Assembly (NCBI RefSeq): GCF_030247185.1
Contig: NC_080572.1
Span: 250,539,070-250,603,069, forward strand
From: Malaya genurostris
Lineage: Eukaryota; Arthropoda; Insecta; Diptera; Culicidae
DNA length: 64,000 nt
Direction: 5' to 3'
The notes beneath the pieces were generated by a model that was not told where the DNA came from, ran no database searches, and worked only from the letters and a program-made list of their open reading frames with translations. A program made the position numbers and the translations under genes. Shown one piece after another: positions 60,615 to 64,000 of this stretch (within the stretch, counting starts at the first letter, position 1; each line of letters opens with the position of its first letter).

Positions 60615-61170
60615 TAAATTGTAGATGGAAACGCATGGTATTTATTTCTAAGGGCATGTGATACATGATTTTAGAACTAAATACCATGCGTCTCCATCGG
60701 ATGATGACAATTTGATGGGGACGCGTGGTTCTCCGAATGATTTTTTTAAAGTCTGATATTATACCCGTCCACATTTTTTCAAAATGTGAATAAATTAAAG
60801 CGTGATTTCTTTTTGATGTGGTACAAAAACTGTAAGTGCGATTAAAAAAAATCGAAAATTTTGAACATTTTTTTTACATAAAATACATTTTTAAAAATTC
60901 TGAAAAAATCAGAAAGGTTTCCCATAATTCCTAAAATAGTACTGATTTTTTTCAATTTTTTTGCTGAAGAGGTTTTTGAAAAATTTATATAATTTGAAAA
61001 TCAGAAGAACCACCCTACCCTTTAACTACCCTTTAACTGCCATCAATATGGAAGTTAAACGGTTAAAATTGTGGGAAAGTCATTTCCAAAATAAGCCCTT
61101 TCAAACAGCGTATATCAATTTATTTCTGTTTGGGGGCAGTTTTTGTATTCAAACCCGGCTACACCCTTTA

Positions 61171-62260
61171 TCAAAAAATCAATCTGAAAGTGTAATTGCT
61201 TTATAGCGACTATCACAGAGTAAAACTGTGTACGTAACAGGCAAACAGTACTAGGTTAGCAACTTGTTTCGATTCAGTAACCCCATGCCATTCTCGTGAA
61301 AATTGGTGGCAATTGTAAAAACTGTAACTTTCGCGATGTCTATCACGCTGTACACTTCTGTCATCAAGTCTGATACAATTCAATGATCAAACCATTTTCA
61401 CCCACCCAATAAAATTATTAACAACACGCCCGACGCTCATCACACTCCCCATTCTATTGCTGTATTAATTTGCTGCAGTTCGACTTTCGATCGGTTGCTG
61501 TCTGCGCTTTTAGTTTCAGCAATACCTCAACCTCAACCTCCACCTCCCTGCAGCAGACCGTGAGTCGTGAGAGTTGATTGTTTGTGATAGTTTTTACCGG
61601 GCGACTGCCAACGATGGTGGTAATGGTGATGGTGAAGGTGGTAATGGCACTGATGATAGATCAATAGTTAGGTTCGTGAAAATCCAGCTCTTGACTGCCA
61701 ACTCTCGACTAAACCGAGGCTTTCGATTGTGGGCCAGACACGGGCCATCGTTCATACCAATAGGCTCTCTGCAAAGCACTTTATTGGTTCGGTGTTTCGT
61801 CATTCTTGGTTTAATTTTCTCCGCCATTCGCACTGGTGTTGAGTAGCAGTAGAGTCGTTGTAAGCGATCTACCTTACCAAAGCACCGTGGCACGATACTA
61901 AAACTTCACATCACTGTAGAAGTGGTAGAAGTACGGAGCACATGGCTTAGACGTACAATAGATTGAGAGCGCGTGTATTTCGTTTGTGCAGAAAACGAAT
62001 GAAGTAGACCGATTCTTCCTCGGTTATTGATCAATTGGTCAAAACCAGGATAAATTAATAAACATTCCAATGAATTCCAGATTATGGCAACAGTTTTCGA
62101 CAGGCAGTTTTGTTACCTTTTCCCTTTCTCGAACTTGGTTTCCGCTTCAATTTATCGCTTACAAAAATTGGGAAGTTTCATTCGTATATGTATTGAAGAT
62201 GGGTGGTGTATTCGTGCCTTTCTTATTAACATTTCACAAGAAATCGAAGCAAGTTTTATA
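61171..62260. other. No gene recognised; GC-richer near 61440-61900
   Basis: A stretch with higher GC, CCTCAACCTCCACCTCC runs and overlapping ORFs on both strands (61574-61893) could be a 5' UTR or promoter region. No splice-bounded coding exon was seen. Confidence 0.25.
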
Positions 62261-62317
62261 ATGGACATTTTGAATAACTTTTTCCGGAACCGGGATCGAG
62301 AGACTGTCGCAGTTGCA
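62261..62317 (+). CDS. Very short candidate start exon
   Basis: ATG at 62261 in a fair context (ATAATGG) encodes MDILNNFFRNRDRETVAVA up to a strong donor GCA|GTAAGT at 62318. The frame is also open upstream to 62084. Nineteen codons are too few to identify a product, and no partner exon was found in the window. Confidence 0.18.
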
Positions 62318-62319
62318 GT

Positions 62320-63180
62320 AAGTTTTTTTAGGGCCAATAAAAAGCCAGGCCTACCAGTTCAAAGAGTTTCACAATCTGCTTCGAAAATTTCGTACATTTT
62401 TGTCATCAACTAAACGAAACGTTAAACATTTTTATTTTTAATTATCCTGCAAGGTGGATCCGGATGAACTCAACCTCGATCAATAAAATAATAAGACAAT
62501 TATTTGAATCGGTTCAGTCACGGTTAGTTGCTCATAAGTTAATGAAACCTTCATACTAGAAGAATTTACTGGTTAGTTTAAAATAAAAATGTTCCATTTT
62601 CAATACCCCCCAACAATAAATTCAATGAAATAAATATTTCATTCTGTACATCGATTATAGAGACAAAGTATTTGTTTTAATTTCAGTTGTTTGGCTTACC
62701 TTTCATGCTTTATTTCGATTAAACCAATTATTCGGAAATAAATGAACCAAGCAAAATTCTGCACCTCTGTTACTTTTGTCCATGAAATTCAAGCTGAACA
62801 GGGTATTATTTTTCAATAAATCCTACTTTGTGATTGGGTTTTAAATCAATTGAATGTACGTAAATATTATTAACAGTTTTCAGTGATATCACTAAACCAG
62901 CGGTACGATATTACTGTGCATGTAATTCCGAGGCAATTATCTTTTCGAATAAACTTGAATCCACTGAAATTCTTTTTTTCTTTTGGGTGCACCATATTCA
63001 AAAAAATCACACACCGGTAGCAGACATTCGTGCTCGTGCTTATGTGTGTTTAGTGCCGTTGATCTCGTTTGTGCTTTCAAAACCAAGCTTCGGTGTTGTT
63101 TTTTTACCACGTGTACGAAATCGAACACGGCGTGCTTTGTTCGTTGAGGCGGTGGTATGTTTCCTTCTTCCGTACCACCG
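62320..63180. other. No gene recognised
   Basis: AT-rich to 62960; 62990-63180 is GC-richer with a short + strand ORF and no domain. Confidence 0.35.
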
Positions 63181-63726
63181 CATTTACGTACCAGTGCGCT
63201 GCGACACTCATCACCTTTTAATTCCGGAACCGTAAGTCAGATCCGGATGAAACTCAGGAGTTCCGTATGAAATATAAAAACCTTTCATTTGAATCATAGT
63301 TGTGAAAACCGGTCAAGCCATCGCTGTGAAAAGTGAGTTCCGGTGCTTCCTGAATCGGAAGCCGGGAACTGGTATAGCCGGAATGGATACGTTTGGCCAT
63401 CAACTGACAGGGCCTACCGATTGGAGCCCCCAGCAACCGCATATTCCGTGTTTTAAATCACTACTCTGTATATAACTGCTCGGAATATTCCACACTTTTT
63501 ATTCTGTAATTCCGGAAACGGAAGTCGGATCCAGATCAAATTCAAAAGTTATAGATCGGTTCAGCCATCTCTGAGAAAAGTTTGTGCACTTATTTGTTTT
63601 GCACATTTTACCCCACACACCCATACAGACTTTTTGCGTACTTGACAAACTGAGTTGAATATCATATGATACTCGGCCTGCCGGTCCTCGGTGATTGTAT
63701 AACCTATCTATATGAGAAAGGCAAAT
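63180..63726. repeat. Dispersed repeat, tail portion
   Basis: Contains several CCGGAA(C/A)CG(T/G)AAGTC(A/G)GATCC units, ATCGGTTCAGCCATCTCTGA, and the end CTATATGAGAAAGGCAAA. Same family as 23520-24098 and 47385-47990. Confidence 0.75.
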
Positions 63727-63877
63727 ACACCTTTTTTGATTAGGTTAGAATTATATGTAATTATGTTTCATAGCAACCGGTCACACATCTCCCCATGCGT
63801 AATTTTAGGCGAAAAAAACTTTCAGTCGACGAAAAACAGGAATTGCTTTTGGCTCATGGAAATTGGCTATAAATGCG

Positions 63878-64000
63878 TCAAGAACAAAGTACATAGGAGG
63901 AAGGGGCTCCAAAGAAAAAACACTACGCTTCCCACTCCAAATATTGATAAACGGTGTCGATATCGAGGTGGTTGATAAGTTCGTGTATTTAAGCTCGCTG
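63878..64000 (+). pseudogene. LINE reverse transcriptase fragment (RTE-like), runs off window
   Basis: The + strand frame from 63878 is open for 41 codons to the window edge: SRTKYIGGRGSKEKTLRFPL, then ILINGVDIEVVDKFVYLSSL. A KTKYM-like block followed by EVVDKFVYLGS is a common signature just after the catalytic core of RTE-type reverse transcriptases. The catalytic YADD region would lie upstream, but the DNA there does not read as RT, so this is probably a 5'-truncated or rearranged copy. Whether the rest is intact cannot be seen. Confidence 0.5.

Larger units (their letters stand above)
57004..61168. mobile_element. 4.2 kb element with ~540 bp terminal inverted repeats
   Basis: TA flanks (57002-57003, 61169-61170). 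Outer ends AAGAGTGTAGCCGGGTTT / AAGGGTGTAGCCGGGTTT. The arms extend from 57004 to about 57530 and from about 60615 to 61168, with moderate divergence. Each arm has its own inner hairpin (ACGCATGGTATTTAGTTCTA and its complement). The interior has no ORF of its own apart from a later mariner insertion (58420-59632). I infer a long-TIR, non-autonomous TA-targeting element. Confidence 0.8.

Overview
This 64 kb window is eukaryotic, AT-rich nuclear DNA with spliced genes, and is packed with transposons. The mix points to an insect, most likely a culicine mosquito: ITmD37E (IS630-Tc1-mariner, catalytic D-37-E) elements, several mariner copies, tRNA-derived SINEs, a PHD-finger LINE, and a dispersed repeat with a GAGAAAGGCA terminus that I associate with mosquito genomes. 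The species cannot be named from sequence alone.

The only host gene I recognise is at the left edge: the 3' four exons of a LONRF gene (TPR remnant, RING finger, LON substrate-binding domain) on the + strand, 813-3045, ending in an unusual histidine-rich tail. Four weaker host candidates are listed: a possible first coding exon at 20891-21003 (+), a possible exon pair at 33648-34160 (-), a likely terminal exon with a poly(A) signal at 49890-50239 (-), and a very short possible start exon at 62261-62317 (+).

Region by region: 1-5400, LONRF and its downstream DNA. 5400-10100, small inverted-repeat elements (TTAA, TA, TTA and hAT-like types) and a decayed mariner inside a degenerate AGTCTTGA-type repeat. 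10100-15270, no recognisable gene. 15270-18900, a near-perfect 380 bp inverted pair of MITEs next to a dead I-clade LINE with an RNase H domain. 22050-30430, two copies of one duplicated segment, separated by a mariner and a 5'-truncated LINE; this segment holds two ITmD37E copies and an insertion polymorphism of a TTAA element. 31670-33060, a third ITmD37E copy fused to a mariner tail. 35400-41000, a hAT MITE, a foldback element, a solitary TATA-Inr-like promoter and a better preserved ITmD37E. 42720-47375, an apparently intact LINE with two open ORFs (257 and 1128 aa). 50700-53100, SINEs and a decayed D37E-type element that has lost its second catalytic Asp. 53275-56582, a Helitron-like element carrying a ~265 bp satellite and a (TA)n tract. 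57004-61168, a 4.2 kb element with ~540 bp inverted ends that hosts a mariner. 63180-64000, a dispersed repeat and the start of an RTE-like reverse transcriptase fragment.

No operon or multi-gene pathway is visible. The structure comes from nested transposition. The most informative observations are a nonsense codon shared by three ITmD37E copies, the hairpin-forming MITE pair, the long-TIR element, the occupied/empty site pair, and the intact LINE.
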